Assembly (NCBI GenBank): GCA_021801255.1
Contig: JAJYYH010000052.1
Span: 1 to 37,978, forward strand
Length of the DNA: 37,978 nt
Origin: Pseudomonadota bacterium
Lineage (GTDB): Bacteria; Pseudomonadota; Alphaproteobacteria; Acetobacterales; Acetobacteraceae
Reading direction: 5' to 3'
Shown here: piece after piece, positions 7,282-15,764 of the stretch
Layout: the number at the start of each line of letters is the position of its first letter
How positions within the stretch are numbered: the stretch's first letter is position 1
Notes under the pieces: model-generated
Database searches by the model: none
Told to the model about the DNA's origin: nothing
What the model saw: the letters and a program-made list of their open reading frames with translations, nothing else
Program-made: the position numbers and the translations under genes

Positions 7282-8244
7282 CTATTCGGTGCGCTCGACC
7301 CGCGCGCCGTGATTGAGTACGCGGCAAATTCTGATATCCAGGTCCGACTCGGCGGCAAATTCCCCCGTGCGCCGAAGCCCCGCGACGAGGCGCGCGGCTT
7401 CGGCATCAGCGCGAACAAAAGCAAAACCGCTCGGCCCCCAGGAACTCTGCCCGATGCCAACCGCGCCGGCCTCGGCAAGCATCGCCAGCGCGCGGGCGAC
7501 ACGCACGCTGGTGAAGCGCCCGCCCTGGGCCGGCGCAAAGTAATCGCCGAGAATTTTTTGCACCCGCGTGAGGGCGGCGCCGAACCCGGCAAGATCGTCT
7601 TCCGCCAGCGCCGGAAGTGCCTGCATCAGCACGAGCCGGCAGAGCGTGTCGGCAATGCTTTCGGCCATCGGCGGAAGATCGGTGAAGGCCGCGCGCTCAG
7701 GGGCGCCGGACAGCCCCGCGACCGCGGGGTCGAGCACCACGATCACCCGCCAACTCTCCGGCACGGCGAGGCGGGCAACGAGCGGCGGCGGCGCGTCATG
7801 TGCGCCGCGCCCGCCATCGACCGCGAGACCGCCTTGCTCGAATAAGGCGATTCCGATCCCCGAGCGCAATCCGCGCCCGAGGCGCGCCGCGTCGCCGCGT
7901 GGATCGGGCGGCAAGCGATGGAGGGCGCGGAGCGCGGTGGCGATGGCCAGCGCGAGCTGGGTGCCTGAGCCAAGCCCGGCATGCGCGGGTATCGTCGTCG
8001 CGATCACGAGATCGTGCGAGCCGGCCAGGCCGAGCCCGGCTTCGAGTGTCGCCAGATAGCGCTCCGCCCGCTCGGCCTCCGGCCCACGCACCCGGCGCGC
8101 CTGCGCCCGCCGCAGGGTCAGCCGCGTCTCTGGACCATCCAGCGCAAGGCCGATACTGCCGAAACGCCGGATCGGATCGCGGGTCAGATCGAGAAACCCG
8201 AGATGCAGCCGCGCCGTCGTGGTGATGTGGACGGCATCGGTCAT
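7282..8244 (-). CDS. beta-ribofuranosylaminobenzene 5'-phosphate synthase-like
   Basis: Beta-RFAP synthase joins p-aminobenzoate to PRPP with loss of CO2, the committed step of methanopterin synthesis. The 320-residue product starts with VHITTTARLHLGFLDL, the family's hallmark N-terminus, and carries a GHMP-kinase-type Gly-rich loop IPAHAGLGSGTQLALAIA in the middle third. ATG at 8244 gives the normal family start; the frame is open about 33 codons further upstream without a convincing ribosome site. It is first in the leftward operon and divergent from the fhc operon. In Methylobacterium the equivalent is Orf4 of the H4MPT cluster. Confidence 0.9.
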   Translation of the reverse strand: MTDAVHITTTARLHLGFLDLTRDPIRRFGSIGLALDGPETRLTLRRAQARRVRGPEAERAERYLATLEAGLGLAGSHDLVIATTIPAHAGLGSGTQLALAIATALRALHRLPPDPRGDAARLGRGLRSGIGIALFEQGGLAVDGGRGAHDAPPPLVARLAVPESWRVIVVLDPAVAGLSGAPERAAFTDLPPMAESIADTLCRLVLMQALPALAEDDLAGFGAALTRVQKILGDYFAPAQGGRFTSVRVARALAMLAEAGAVGIGQSSWGPSGFAFVRADAEAARLVAGLRRTGEFAAESDLDIRICRVLNHGARVERTE

Positions 8245-8341
8245 CGGCGCGGCACGTCGGCATGGTTGTGTCGAGGCTCGGTCATGCCGCATATTCCACA
8301 TCGTTGTGCCGCGGGGCAACCGAGGTGGAGGGAAATGCGTC
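8245..8341. promoter_or_regulatory. divergent promoter region between the two H4MPT operons
   Basis: These 97 bases separate the outward-facing starts, so both operon promoters probably lie here. On the plus strand TTGTGT (8266-8271) and CATATT (8290-8295), 18 bases apart, make a weak promoter-like pair. GGAGGG near 8328 is a clear ribosome site for the 8342 gene. I see no strong operator. Confidence 0.35.
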
Positions 8342-8719
8342 ATGACCGAGGCGGTTTATTCCGAGAATGAAGTTAACGAACGTCTGGCGCATGAGCTGCC
8401 GCACTGGAAACTCGAGCGTGGCTGGATCCGCCGCACCTATCGCACCTATGGCTGGAAGGGCACGCTGATGGTGATCAATACGGTCGGCCATCTCGCCGAA
8501 GTCGCATGGCATCACCCCGACATCACGGCGTCTTATGCCTGGGTCGAAGTGCGGCTTTGCACCCATTCCGCCAAAGGCATCACGGAGAAGGATTTCGCGC
8601 TTGCCGGCAAGATCGAAGAGGTGATCACCTGGCGCCCGGCCCCGCCGCTCGAAGGCACGCCGGAGAAGGATCCTCGTTTTGCCTATATCAAATACGACGC
8701 GCCGCGGCATGATGGTTGA
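8342..8719 (+). CDS. pterin-4a-carbinolamine dehydratase-like protein
   Basis: This 125-residue protein belongs to the PCD/DCoH (PhhB) family, which dehydrates 4a-hydroxytetrahydropterins. The active-site His-His-Pro is present in EVAWHHPDITASYAW, followed by the conserved VRLCTHSAKGITEKDFALA. The C-terminus is about 20 residues longer than in short PCDs. There is no phenylalanine hydroxylase nearby. It is the first gene of the fhc operon and its stop lies inside the fhcB start region (11-base overlap), so it is co-translated with C1-transfer genes. A role on H4MPT or its precursors, for example repair of an oxidised pterin or a biosynthetic step, is inferred from that context. The ATG at 8342 has GGAGGG upstream. 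Confidence 0.87.
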   Translation: MTEAVYSENEVNERLAHELPHWKLERGWIRRTYRTYGWKGTLMVINTVGHLAEVAWHHPDITASYAWVEVRLCTHSAKGITEKDFALAGKIEEVITWRPAPPLEGTPEKDPRFAYIKYDAPRHDG

Positions 8720-9713
8720 AGCGCTCATCGCCGGTGCGCCGGTGGCGCGCGCGCCAGCGGTTGCCGCCGCGGGGTGGCTGCTCGGCGCTTCCGCCAACCC
8801 GCTGATCGTCGCCGGCATGATGGATTGCGGGGCGGCGGAGGCGGCGCTCGACCTCGCGCGTGCCGCGCGCGCGAGCTTTGATCATGAAAACGCCGCCGCC
8901 GCGTTGGCTGATCTCGATGTCATGCGCCAGGCGGGATGGCTGGTTGTCACGCCGCTGGAGGCGCGGGCGCTGGCTGATTGCGTGCTACTCGTCGGTTCGG
9001 ATGTCGCGGATTTCCCCAGCACGCCACCACCGCTCGCCCCCGAGCGCGGGCGCAAGGTGATGCGGCTCGCCGGCGATAATCTCATGGCACGACTCGGCCT
9101 GCTCCGCGCGCTGATCGGCGGGCGTGCGATTACCGCGGACCCCGCGCTGGCTGCGCTGGCCGCGGCTTTGCGGGCGGCGCATTTTGCGGTTGTTCACTGG
9201 TCGGCCGAGGAAATCCCACCGCTCGCGATTGAGATGCTCTGTGGTATGATCGAGACTCTCAATGACACGACACGCTGTTTCGGCCTGCCCCAATCTGGCG
9301 CGAACAATGTCGCGGGCGTGACGCAGGCCTGTGCGTGGAAAACCGGATTGCCCCCCCGCGTGACCTTCGCGCGTGGCCGGGCCGAGCATGATCCCTGGCG
9401 GCTCGACGCGGCACGCATGGTTGTCGGTGGCGAGGCCGATGTCGTGCTCTGGATCGGTGCCGATCTGCCACCCTGGGCTGGGCGCGTGCGGCTTATTTCC
9501 CTCGTGCCGGCAACGGCGACACTGGCGCCCATGCCGGAGGTCGTCATTTTCACGGGCCGTCCCGGCATCGATCATCACGCGATTCTACATGACCCCGGGC
9601 TCGGCGCGCTCACATTCCAACGCGCTGCGACGCCATCAGCCGAAATTCCCCCCGCCGCGGCGACCCTTGCCGCGATCACGGGGGCGCTCGCCGGCGAGAT
9701 GGCGTCATGCTGA
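8709..9713 (+). CDS. fhcB: formyltransferase/hydrolase complex subunit B
   Basis: FhcB is the bacterial relative of archaeal formylmethanofuran dehydrogenase subunit B and forms a scaffold with FhcA, FhcC and FhcD. The 334-residue protein has GLPQSGANNVAGVTQACAWKTG at about residues 195-215, typical of the family. I see no CxxC iron-sulfur cluster motif and no molybdopterin-binding pattern, in keeping with the bacterial enzyme being a hydrolase without redox centres. Two ATG codons stand side by side (8709, 8712); either is possible. It overlaps the dehydratase gene upstream by 11 bases and fhcA downstream by 7. Confidence 0.9.
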   Translation: MMVEALIAGAPVARAPAVAAAGWLLGASANPLIVAGMMDCGAAEAALDLARAARASFDHENAAAALADLDVMRQAGWLVVTPLEARALADCVLLVGSDVADFPSTPPPLAPERGRKVMRLAGDNLMARLGLLRALIGGRAITADPALAALAAALRAAHFAVVHWSAEEIPPLAIEMLCGMIETLNDTTRCFGLPQSGANNVAGVTQACAWKTGLPPRVTFARGRAEHDPWRLDAARMVVGGEADVVLWIGADLPPWAGRVRLISLVPATATLAPMPEVVIFTGRPGIDHHAILHDPGLGALTFQRAATPSAEIPPAAATLAAITGALAGEMASC

Positions 9714-11317
9714 CGCTGATTACCGGCGGGCGCGTCGTCGATCCGGCCCATGGCCGCGATGGCACGGGCGAGGTGTGGATCGAGGATGAACGGGTAATCG
9801 CGCCGCCCGGCCGCGCGCCCGATCGGCGCTTTGATGTGCCGGGCTGCATCGTTCTGGCGGGCGGGATCGACATCCATTCCCACATCGCTGGCGCCAATGT
9901 GAACACCGCGCGGCTGCTGCTGCCCGAACTCCATGACGGGGCGATGTTCGCCGGCGCGCCGCCGGGCGAACTGATCGGGCATCTTTTCGCGGCGATGGGC
10001 TATACGATGGTGGTGGAACCCGCCATCTCGCCGCATGTTGCGTTACAAGCGCAGCGCGAGCTTGCCGCCATTCCCTTCATCGACAAAGCCATCCTTGGCG
10101 TTATCGGCAATGACGATTTGTGTTTTCGCCTGATCCGCGCCGGCGAAACCACGGCGCTGGCGGATTACGCGGCGCGCATGCTGGCGGGCAGCGGCGCGCT
10201 CGGGATCAAGACGATCAACCCCGGTGGCGCCGCCGCTTTCCGGGAAAACGCCCGCAGCTTCTCGCTCGATGACGAGGTGCCGCGCGCGGGGCTGTCCTCG
10301 CGCGCTCTCATACGGGCCTTGCAGGGGGTGGTGGCGGCGCTTGGCATTCCGCATCCACTGCATTTGCACTGCAACAATCTCGGACTGCCGGGCAATGTCG
10401 AGACCGCGCTCGCGACAATCGCGGCGGCCGAGGGCGAACGCCTGCATCTCGCGCATCTGCAATTCTATTCCTATGGCCGGGAGGGGCCACGCAAATTTTC
10501 CTCCGCCGCGCCGCGTCTGGCGGCGGCGGTGAATGCCGCGCCCAATATCACGGTTGATGTCGGACAGGTGATGTTCGGCCAGACGGTGACGATTTCATCG
10601 GATGTACTCCGTCAGTTCGGCGCCCGCGGTCAGGCGAGCCCGCGCAAATGGGCGATCCTGGAGGCCGAGGGCAATGGCGGCGGCATCGTTCCCTATCACT
10701 ATCGGCGGAAGAATTTCTTCAACGCGGTGCAATGGGCAACAGGGCTCGAACTTTTCCTTCTCATTCACGATCCATGGCGGGTGTTTTTCACCACCGATCA
10801 TCCGAACGGCGCGCCGTTCACCGCCTATCCCGATCTGCTCGCGCTGTTGATGGATCGCGATTTGCGCGCCCGCTGGATCAGCGAGATTCCCGCCGAAGCC
10901 TTGGCGATGACGACATTGCCAGAATTAACACGCGAATATGACTGGCCTGAGATCGCAACGATGACACGCGCCGCCCCTGCCCGCCTGCTCGGCCTCCCCG
11001 ATCGCGGCCATCTCGGCGTGGGCGCGCGCGCCGATATCGCGATCTATCGGCCACAAGCCGACAAGGCCGCGATGTTCCGCAACGCCGCCCTGGTGTTCAA
11101 GGATGGCGAGTTGATCATGCGCGAGGGCGTGGCGATGAAGCGCCATTTCGGCCGCGCATTCGCCGTGCGTCCGGGTTTCGACAAAGCGATCGAGAGCCGT
11201 CTCGCCGCCTATTACGAGGAGGTTTTCGGCGTTTCGCACACGGCCTTCGATGTCGCGCCCGAGGCCATCGCGCGAAATGGGAAAGACCCGATCGAGAGCG
11301 TGCCATGCCTGAGCTGA
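9707..11317 (+). CDS. fhcA: formyltransferase/hydrolase complex subunit A
   Basis: FhcA is the catalytic hydrolase that releases formate from formyl-methylofuran. It is a 536-residue amidohydrolase-fold protein. The metal-site motif HSH appears in GGIDIHSHIAGANVNTARLL (about residues 50-70), then HLHCNNLGLPGN (about 223-234) and TTDHPNGAPF near 364, whose Asp is the expected catalytic base. The C-terminal part, with LGVGARADIAIY, is the usual small beta domain of amidohydrolases. It overlaps fhcB by 7 bases and fhcD by 13, pointing to translational coupling and fixed stoichiometry. Confidence 0.94.
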   Translation: MLTLITGGRVVDPAHGRDGTGEVWIEDERVIAPPGRAPDRRFDVPGCIVLAGGIDIHSHIAGANVNTARLLLPELHDGAMFAGAPPGELIGHLFAAMGYTMVVEPAISPHVALQAQRELAAIPFIDKAILGVIGNDDLCFRLIRAGETTALADYAARMLAGSGALGIKTINPGGAAAFRENARSFSLDDEVPRAGLSSRALIRALQGVVAALGIPHPLHLHCNNLGLPGNVETALATIAAAEGERLHLAHLQFYSYGREGPRKFSSAAPRLAAAVNAAPNITVDVGQVMFGQTVTISSDVLRQFGARGQASPRKWAILEAEGNGGGIVPYHYRRKNFFNAVQWATGLELFLLIHDPWRVFFTTDHPNGAPFTAYPDLLALLMDRDLRARWISEIPAEALAMTTLPELTREYDWPEIATMTRAAPARLLGLPDRGHLGVGARADIAIYRPQADKAAMFRNAALVFKDGELIMREGVAMKRHFGRAFAVRPGFDKAIESRLAAYYEEVFGVSHTAFDVAPEAIARNGKDPIESVPCLS

Positions 11318-12213
11318 GCCGCAATGGCGTGCGCATCGATGACAGTTTCGCGGAAGCTTTCGACATGCGCGCGACTGCTCTCGTTATCACCGCCGACACC
11401 GCAGCATGGGCGCGCATTGCCGCAACCAGCCTTACCGGCTTTGCAACCTCGATCATTGCCTGCGGCGTCGAGGCGGGCATTGATGCCGAACTTGCTGAAA
11501 ATGAAACGCCAGATGGTCGTCCGGGGGTGCGGGTGCTGATGTTTGCTGGCTCCACCAGCGAGTTGCAGAAACAATTGCAGAACCGTGTCGGGCAATGCGT
11601 GCTCACCAGCCCCGGCTCGGCTTGCTTCGCCGGGCTGGAAGGTGTTGAGCCGTTGAAACTTGGCGATGCCATCCGCTATTTCGCCGATGGCTGGCAGATT
11701 TCCAAACGCTTTGACGGGCGGCATTTCTGGCGCATGCCGGTGATGGATGGCGAGTTTGTCTGTGAGGCGACCACCGGGCTCACGAAATCCGCTGTTGGCG
11801 GGGGCAATCTTTTATTGATGGGGCGAAGTGTCGTGGCGGCCCGCCGTGCCGCCGAGACGGCCGTTGTGGCGATGCGCGGTATCGCGGATGTGATCATGCC
11901 ATTTCCCGGCGGCATCGTCCGCTCGGGTTCCAAAGTTGGCAGCAAGTATAAAGGCCTGATGGCATCCACCAATGACGCCTATTGCCCAAGTCTGCGTGGG
12001 CTGACGCAAAGCGCGCTCGAGGCGGATATCGTGAGCGTGCTCGAGATCGTCATTGATGGGTTGACGCCAGAGGCGGTCGCGGCGGCGATGCGCGCGGGGC
12101 TTGCGGCGGCGTGTGCGCTCGGACCGGAGGCGGGGGCGGCGCGAATCGGCGCGGGCAATTATGGCGGCAAGCTCGGGCGGCATCATTTCCATTTACGGGA
12201 GCTTCTCCCGTGA
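11305..12213 (+). CDS. fhcD: formylmethanofuran:H4MPT formyltransferase
   Basis: FhcD (Ftr) moves the formyl group from formyl-H4MPT to methylofuran, the step before hydrolysis by FhcA. The 302-residue protein has the family features: GRPGVRVLMF, CVLTSPGSACFAGL, the Gly-rich GGGNLLLMG, and FPGGIVRSGSKVGSKYKGLMAST. Length matches archaeal and bacterial Ftr. It begins inside the end of fhcA and ends with the GTGA overlap shared with fhcC. Confidence 0.95.
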   Translation: MPELSRNGVRIDDSFAEAFDMRATALVITADTAAWARIAATSLTGFATSIIACGVEAGIDAELAENETPDGRPGVRVLMFAGSTSELQKQLQNRVGQCVLTSPGSACFAGLEGVEPLKLGDAIRYFADGWQISKRFDGRHFWRMPVMDGEFVCEATTGLTKSAVGGGNLLLMGRSVVAARRAAETAVVAMRGIADVIMPFPGGIVRSGSKVGSKYKGLMASTNDAYCPSLRGLTQSALEADIVSVLEIVIDGLTPEAVAAAMRAGLAAACALGPEAGAARIGAGNYGGKLGRHHFHLRELLP

Positions 12214-13034
12214 GCGCGCTCCAGTTCAGCTTGCGCGAAACTCCCCCGCAGCGCCTCGATCTTTCGGCATTGATCCCGGAGCGGCTCGCTGATCTCGAAA
12301 TGGCCGAGATCCTGCGCCTATCGGTGACAACGACGCGCCAGCCGCTTTGTGTCGGCGATGTGTTCACGGTTCATCCGGGCAGGGCCGATGAGGTGGTGAT
12401 CGAGGGCGGCTCGGCGCGGTTCGACGAAGTGGGCGCGGGGATGACGCGGGGCACGCTAACCGTCGAGGGCGAGGTGGGTGCGCGTGCCGGGCGCGGCATG
12501 CAAGGTGGTCGGCTTCTCGTGCGCGGCGATGCCGGGGTGTTCGCGGCCTCGGGCATGCGGGGCGGCGAGATCGAGATTGGCGGCAGTGTCGGTGCGTTTC
12601 TTGCGGCGCCGGGGCCGGGCGAGCGGTTGGGCATGGCGGGCGGCCTAGTGGTGGTGCGCGGCAATGCCGGGCCGCGCGCGGGAGATCGGTTGCGGCGCGG
12701 CGTGATCGTGATCGAGGGCGATACCGGCGATGAGCCGGCAAGCCGCATGCTGGCCGGCACGCTGATCGTTTGCGGCCGGGCCGGGGCGCGCGCGGGCTAT
12801 TTGATGCGCCGGGGCACGCTGGTTGCCGCTCAGGCGGCACCGCTTCCGACATTCGTGCCGATAGGCAGCGCCGATCAGGTGTTTCGCACATTGCTGGCGC
12901 GCGCCGTTGCCGCAGTAAGCCCCGCTGCGGCCGAACTTCTGGGCAAGAATCTCACGCGGTTCGGTGGCGATGTCGCAACGCTCGGCAAAGGCGAGATGTT
13001 CATCCGGATCGGCCAAATTGCCGCCACCGGATGA
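12210..13034 (+). CDS. fhcC: formyltransferase/hydrolase complex subunit C
   Basis: FhcC is related to formylmethanofuran dehydrogenase subunit C and to the C-terminal beta-helix domain of glutamate synthase. It helps hold the Fhc complex together. The 274-residue product contains a run of Gly-rich rungs (GTLTVEGEVGARAGRGM, GGRLLVRGDAGVFAASGM, GGEIEIGGSVG, GGLVVVRGNAGPRAGDRL, GVIVIEGDTG, GTLIVCGRAGARAG), a right-handed beta-helix signature. GTG at 12210 overlaps the fhcD stop by four bases and has GGGAG upstream. It ends 23 bases from the convergent nusB stop. Confidence 0.93.
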   Translation: MSALQFSLRETPPQRLDLSALIPERLADLEMAEILRLSVTTTRQPLCVGDVFTVHPGRADEVVIEGGSARFDEVGAGMTRGTLTVEGEVGARAGRGMQGGRLLVRGDAGVFAASGMRGGEIEIGGSVGAFLAAPGPGERLGMAGGLVVVRGNAGPRAGDRLRRGVIVIEGDTGDEPASRMLAGTLIVCGRAGARAGYLMRRGTLVAAQAAPLPTFVPIGSADQVFRTLLARAVAAVSPAAAELLGKNLTRFGGDVATLGKGEMFIRIGQIAATG

Positions 13035-13057
13035 CCCCTAAATGCCTCCCCGGAGAT

Positions 13058-13549
13058 TTACAAAAACTCGCTCGGGCGATGGGCGCGGCTGATGCGGTTG
13101 AGCACGCCGTTGGCGAGTTTTCCGCCCTCCTCCGAGAGAAAACCGTGCGCAATGTCGAGATATTCGTTGATCACCACCTTGGCCGGCGGCCCGTCCGCCA
13201 TGCCGAGTTCGGCCACCGCCGCGCGCAGCAGGGCGCGCAGCACCGGGTCGAGCCGGGGGAGCGGCCAGTCGGGGGGCAGGGCGGCGGCGATCTCGCGGTC
13301 GAGTGGCTCGGGGACGGCAGCGGCGCGTAAAATGCGCGAAAACAGCGCCACCTCGGCATGCGGCACGCGGCCCTCGGCGAAACCCCCGGCGCCGGGAGGG
13401 TCGCCAAGGCGGTGGCGGATGAACTCGGCGAGGACGGTCTCGATACCCTGGTCGGCCTGTTCGGCCTGGAACAGCGCCTGCACCGCGGCGACGCGGGACG
13501 CGGTGCGCGGTCGGCTCGGGCGCTGGGCCGTGGGGGAGGGGAGCGTCAT
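13058..13549 (-). CDS. nusB: transcription antitermination factor NusB
   Basis: NusB binds boxA RNA with NusE (S10) in rRNA antitermination. The 163-residue all-helical protein has RVAAVQALFQAEQ near the N-terminus, RLDPVLRALLRAAVAEL, and the C-terminal signature PPAKVVINEYLDIAHGF..GKLANGVLNRI. ATG at 13549 shares a TGATG junction with the ribH stop, so it is probably translated by re-initiation; two GTG codons just upstream are alternatives. As is usual in alphaproteobacteria it follows ribH and ends the operon; thiL, which often comes next, is absent here. Confidence 0.94.
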   Translation of the reverse strand: MTLPSPTAQRPSRPRTASRVAAVQALFQAEQADQGIETVLAEFIRHRLGDPPGAGGFAEGRVPHAEVALFSRILRAAAVPEPLDREIAAALPPDWPLPRLDPVLRALLRAAVAELGMADGPPAKVVINEYLDIAHGFLSEEGGKLANGVLNRISRAHRPSEFL

Positions 13550-14031
13550 CACCACGCGCCCAGTTGCCGCCCCGCGGCGATCTGTTTCAGTGCCGCGACC
13601 GCCGCCTCCGCCCCTTTGTTAAACCCGTCGGCGCCCGCGCGCGCGCGCGCCTGCTCCAAGGTATCGACGGTCAGAAGTCCGGTGCCGAGCGCGATGCCGT
13701 AGGTCAGGGTGAGCTGTAAAAGCCCGTTCATCGCCGAGGCGCAGATGAACTCATAGTGATCGGTTTCGCCCCGCACCACGCAGCCGAGCGCGATAAACCC
13801 GTCGAAGCGCCGGACGCCGCGCAGCGCGAGCCGGATCCCCTGGGGCAGCTCATAGGCGCCGGCGACGTCGATGATTTCGAACGGCGCGCCCGCCGCCTCC
13901 AGGATCCCACGCGCGCCCATAGTGAGACCGTCCACGATTTCACGGTAATAGGGCGCGCGGACGATGAGGAGGGAGGGCTTGGGGCCGGGTATGGCGGGGG
14001 GTTGCGGCAGGGCCGCGTTCTCGGTGCTCAT
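13549..14031 (-). CDS. ribH: 6,7-dimethyl-8-ribityllumazine synthase
   Basis: RibH condenses 5-amino-6-ribitylaminouracil with dihydroxybutanone phosphate, the penultimate riboflavin step. The 160-residue protein has the family motifs VAGAYELPQGIRLAL (about residues 58-72), GFIALGCVVRGETDHYEFI, where the His contributes to catalysis, and GLLTVDTLEQARARAG. An N-terminal extension of about 20 residues precedes the core. The ATG overlaps the ribB stop by four bases, showing tight coupling. Confidence 0.96.
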   Translation of the reverse strand: MSTENAALPQPPAIPGPKPSLLIVRAPYYREIVDGLTMGARGILEAAGAPFEIIDVAGAYELPQGIRLALRGVRRFDGFIALGCVVRGETDHYEFICASAMNGLLQLTLTYGIALGTGLLTVDTLEQARARAGADGFNKGAEAAVAALKQIAAGRQLGAW

Positions 14032-15152
14032 GGCGCGCTCCCGATGCGGCGCTGCTCGATAATATCGATGCCGTAGCCCTCCAGCCCGACAATGGTGCGC
14101 TGCGTGTTGGAGAGCAGCACCATCGACTGGACCCCAAGATCAAGAAGAATTTGTGCGCCGATGCCGTAACTGCGCAACTCCATGCCCGGACGCCCGGCCG
14201 CGGCGAGCAGCCGCACCCGCTCGGAAAGCGCGGTCGGGCGGCGTTCGCGCAGCAGCACCACCGCCCCACGCCCGGCTTCGGCGATCATCCGCATCGCGCC
14301 ATGCAGGGCGGAGGCATGGACGCCGCCCAGAAAATCATCGAGCAGATCGACCGCGTGCATGCGCACCAGAACCGGCTCTGGGCCGCCAAGATCGCCCTTC
14401 ACCAGCGCCAGATGCTCGGCATACTCGATGGTTGTCGCATAGACGATGAGCCGCCACGGGCCGCCGATCGCCTCAGGCAGCACGCCCTCCTCGACGCGGC
14501 GCACCAGTTTTTCGGTGCGGCGGCGATGGGCGATGAGGTCGGCGATGGTGCCGAGCTTGAGGTTGTGGTGCTGGGCGAAGGCGATGAGGTCGGGCAGGCG
14601 CGCCATGCTGCCGTCATCGTTCATGATTTCGCAAATCACCCCGGCAGGATAGACGCCGGCGAGGCGGGCGATATCGACCGCCGCCTCGGTATGGCCGGCG
14701 CGCACCAGCGCGCCACCCTCGCGCGCCATCAGGGGGAAAACATGGCCGGGCGTGGTGATGTCGTCGCGCGTCGCCTCGGGGTTGATGGCGACCGCGATGG
14801 TGTGCGCGCGATCGGCCGCCGAAATGCCGGTGGTGACGCCCTCGCGCGCCTCGATCGAAACGGTGAAGGCGGTCTGGTGGCGGGTGCCGTTCGACTGGCT
14901 CATCAGCGGCAGGCCGAGCTGCTCGACCCGCGCCTGGGTGAGGGCGAGGCAGATCAGCCCACGGGCGAAGCGCGCCATGAAATTGATCGCATCCGGGGTC
15001 GCGAACTGCGCCGGGATGACCAGATCGCCTTCGTTCTCGCGATCCTCGTCATCCACCAGGATGAACATCCGCCCCGCCCGCGCTTCCTCGATCAGCTCCG
15101 GCAGGGAAGAAAAATACTGCGAAATATCAGCAGATTTCAGGTTTTCCTTCAT
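14028..15152 (-). CDS. ribB: 3,4-dihydroxy-2-butanone 4-phosphate synthase with degenerate GTP cyclohydrolase II domain
   Basis: The N-terminal half (about residues 14-210) is an intact RibB: DDEDRENEGDLV holds the acidic metal ligands, and RAGHTEAAVDIARLAG the second-site His and Glu. The C-terminal half aligns with GTP cyclohydrolase II (ELRSYGIGAQILLDLGV, QRTIVGLEGYGIDIIEQ) but the zinc-binding Cys motif GECLTGD..SxRCDC is replaced by DLLDDFLGGVHASALHG with no Cys. GTP cyclohydrolase II activity is therefore unlikely, and a separate ribA must exist elsewhere. It overlaps ribE by four bases at the start and ribH by four at the end. Confidence 0.93.
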   Translation of the reverse strand: MKENLKSADISQYFSSLPELIEEARAGRMFILVDDEDRENEGDLVIPAQFATPDAINFMARFARGLICLALTQARVEQLGLPLMSQSNGTRHQTAFTVSIEAREGVTTGISAADRAHTIAVAINPEATRDDITTPGHVFPLMAREGGALVRAGHTEAAVDIARLAGVYPAGVICEIMNDDGSMARLPDLIAFAQHHNLKLGTIADLIAHRRRTEKLVRRVEEGVLPEAIGGPWRLIVYATTIEYAEHLALVKGDLGGPEPVLVRMHAVDLLDDFLGGVHASALHGAMRMIAEAGRGAVVLLRERRPTALSERVRLLAAAGRPGMELRSYGIGAQILLDLGVQSMVLLSNTQRTIVGLEGYGIDIIEQRRIGSAP

Positions 15153-15763
15153 ACCCCCTCCTGGAGCCGGGCGACATAGCGCGCGAGCAGGTCGATCTCG
15201 ATGTTGACGTGATCGCCGGGTTTGAGGCGGGAAAAATTCGTCATGCGCGCGGTATGGGCGATGATGTTCACCCCGAACACGCAGCCCCCAACCTCGTCCC
15301 CTTCCACCTCGTTGACGGTGAGCGAAACGCCATCGACGGCGACGCTGCCTTTTTCGGCGACGAAGCGGGCGAGGGTTCGCGGCAAGCGGAAGCGCCAGCG
15401 CGTCGAGCCGCCCTCCGCCACGGCACTCAAAATCTCGGCCACGCCATCGACATGGCCGGAGACAAAATGCCCGCCCAATTCATCGCCGAGCCGAAGCGCG
15501 CGTTCGAGATTGACCTGCTGGCCGGGGCGCCAGGCGCCGAGCGTGGTGCGGGAAAGCGTCTCGCCGGAAGCCTCGACCGCGAACCAGTTTTTCCCCATGG
15601 CGACGACGGTGAGGCAGCAGCCCGAACAGGCGATCGAGGCGCCGAGCGGGATGCTTTCCATCTCCGGCCATGGCGCCGCGATGGCGAGGCGCGTATCCCG
15701 CCCATCCTGGCATGGGGAGATCTCCTGGAGGGTTCCGAGGGCGCTGATAATACCTGTGAACAA
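15149..15763 (-). CDS. ribE: riboflavin synthase, alpha chain
   Basis: Riboflavin synthase dismutates two lumazines to riboflavin. The 204-residue protein has two lumazine-binding barrels: the first from MFTGIISALG to about residue 97, containing ACSGCCLTVV; the second starting at HFVSGHVDGVAEI, containing VAVDGVSLTVNEV and ending FSRLKPGDHVNIEIDLLARYV. The start MFTGII is nearly invariant. It lies one base after the ribD stop and overlaps ribB. Confidence 0.96.
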   Translation of the reverse strand: MFTGIISALGTLQEISPCQDGRDTRLAIAAPWPEMESIPLGASIACSGCCLTVVAMGKNWFAVEASGETLSRTTLGAWRPGQQVNLERALRLGDELGGHFVSGHVDGVAEILSAVAEGGSTRWRFRLPRTLARFVAEKGSVAVDGVSLTVNEVEGDEVGGCVFGVNIIAHTARMTNFSRLKPGDHVNIEIDLLARYVARLQEGV

Positions 15764-15764
15764 G

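Noticed and set aside
6295-7845. 516-codon rightward open frame
   Set aside because: It is antisense to mtdB and the beta-RFAP synthase gene, has Arg/Gly/His-rich composition and no family motif.
13040-13059. Small hairpin between the fhcC and nusB ends as a bidirectional terminator
   Set aside because: The stem CTCC-CC-GGAG is only four pairs with short AAAT/ATTT flanks and no T-run; too weak to call.
15140-15160. FMN riboswitch before ribB or ribE
   Set aside because: ribD, ribE, ribB and ribH abut or overlap, so there is no leader in which the roughly 140-base aptamer could fit; I saw none before glyA either.
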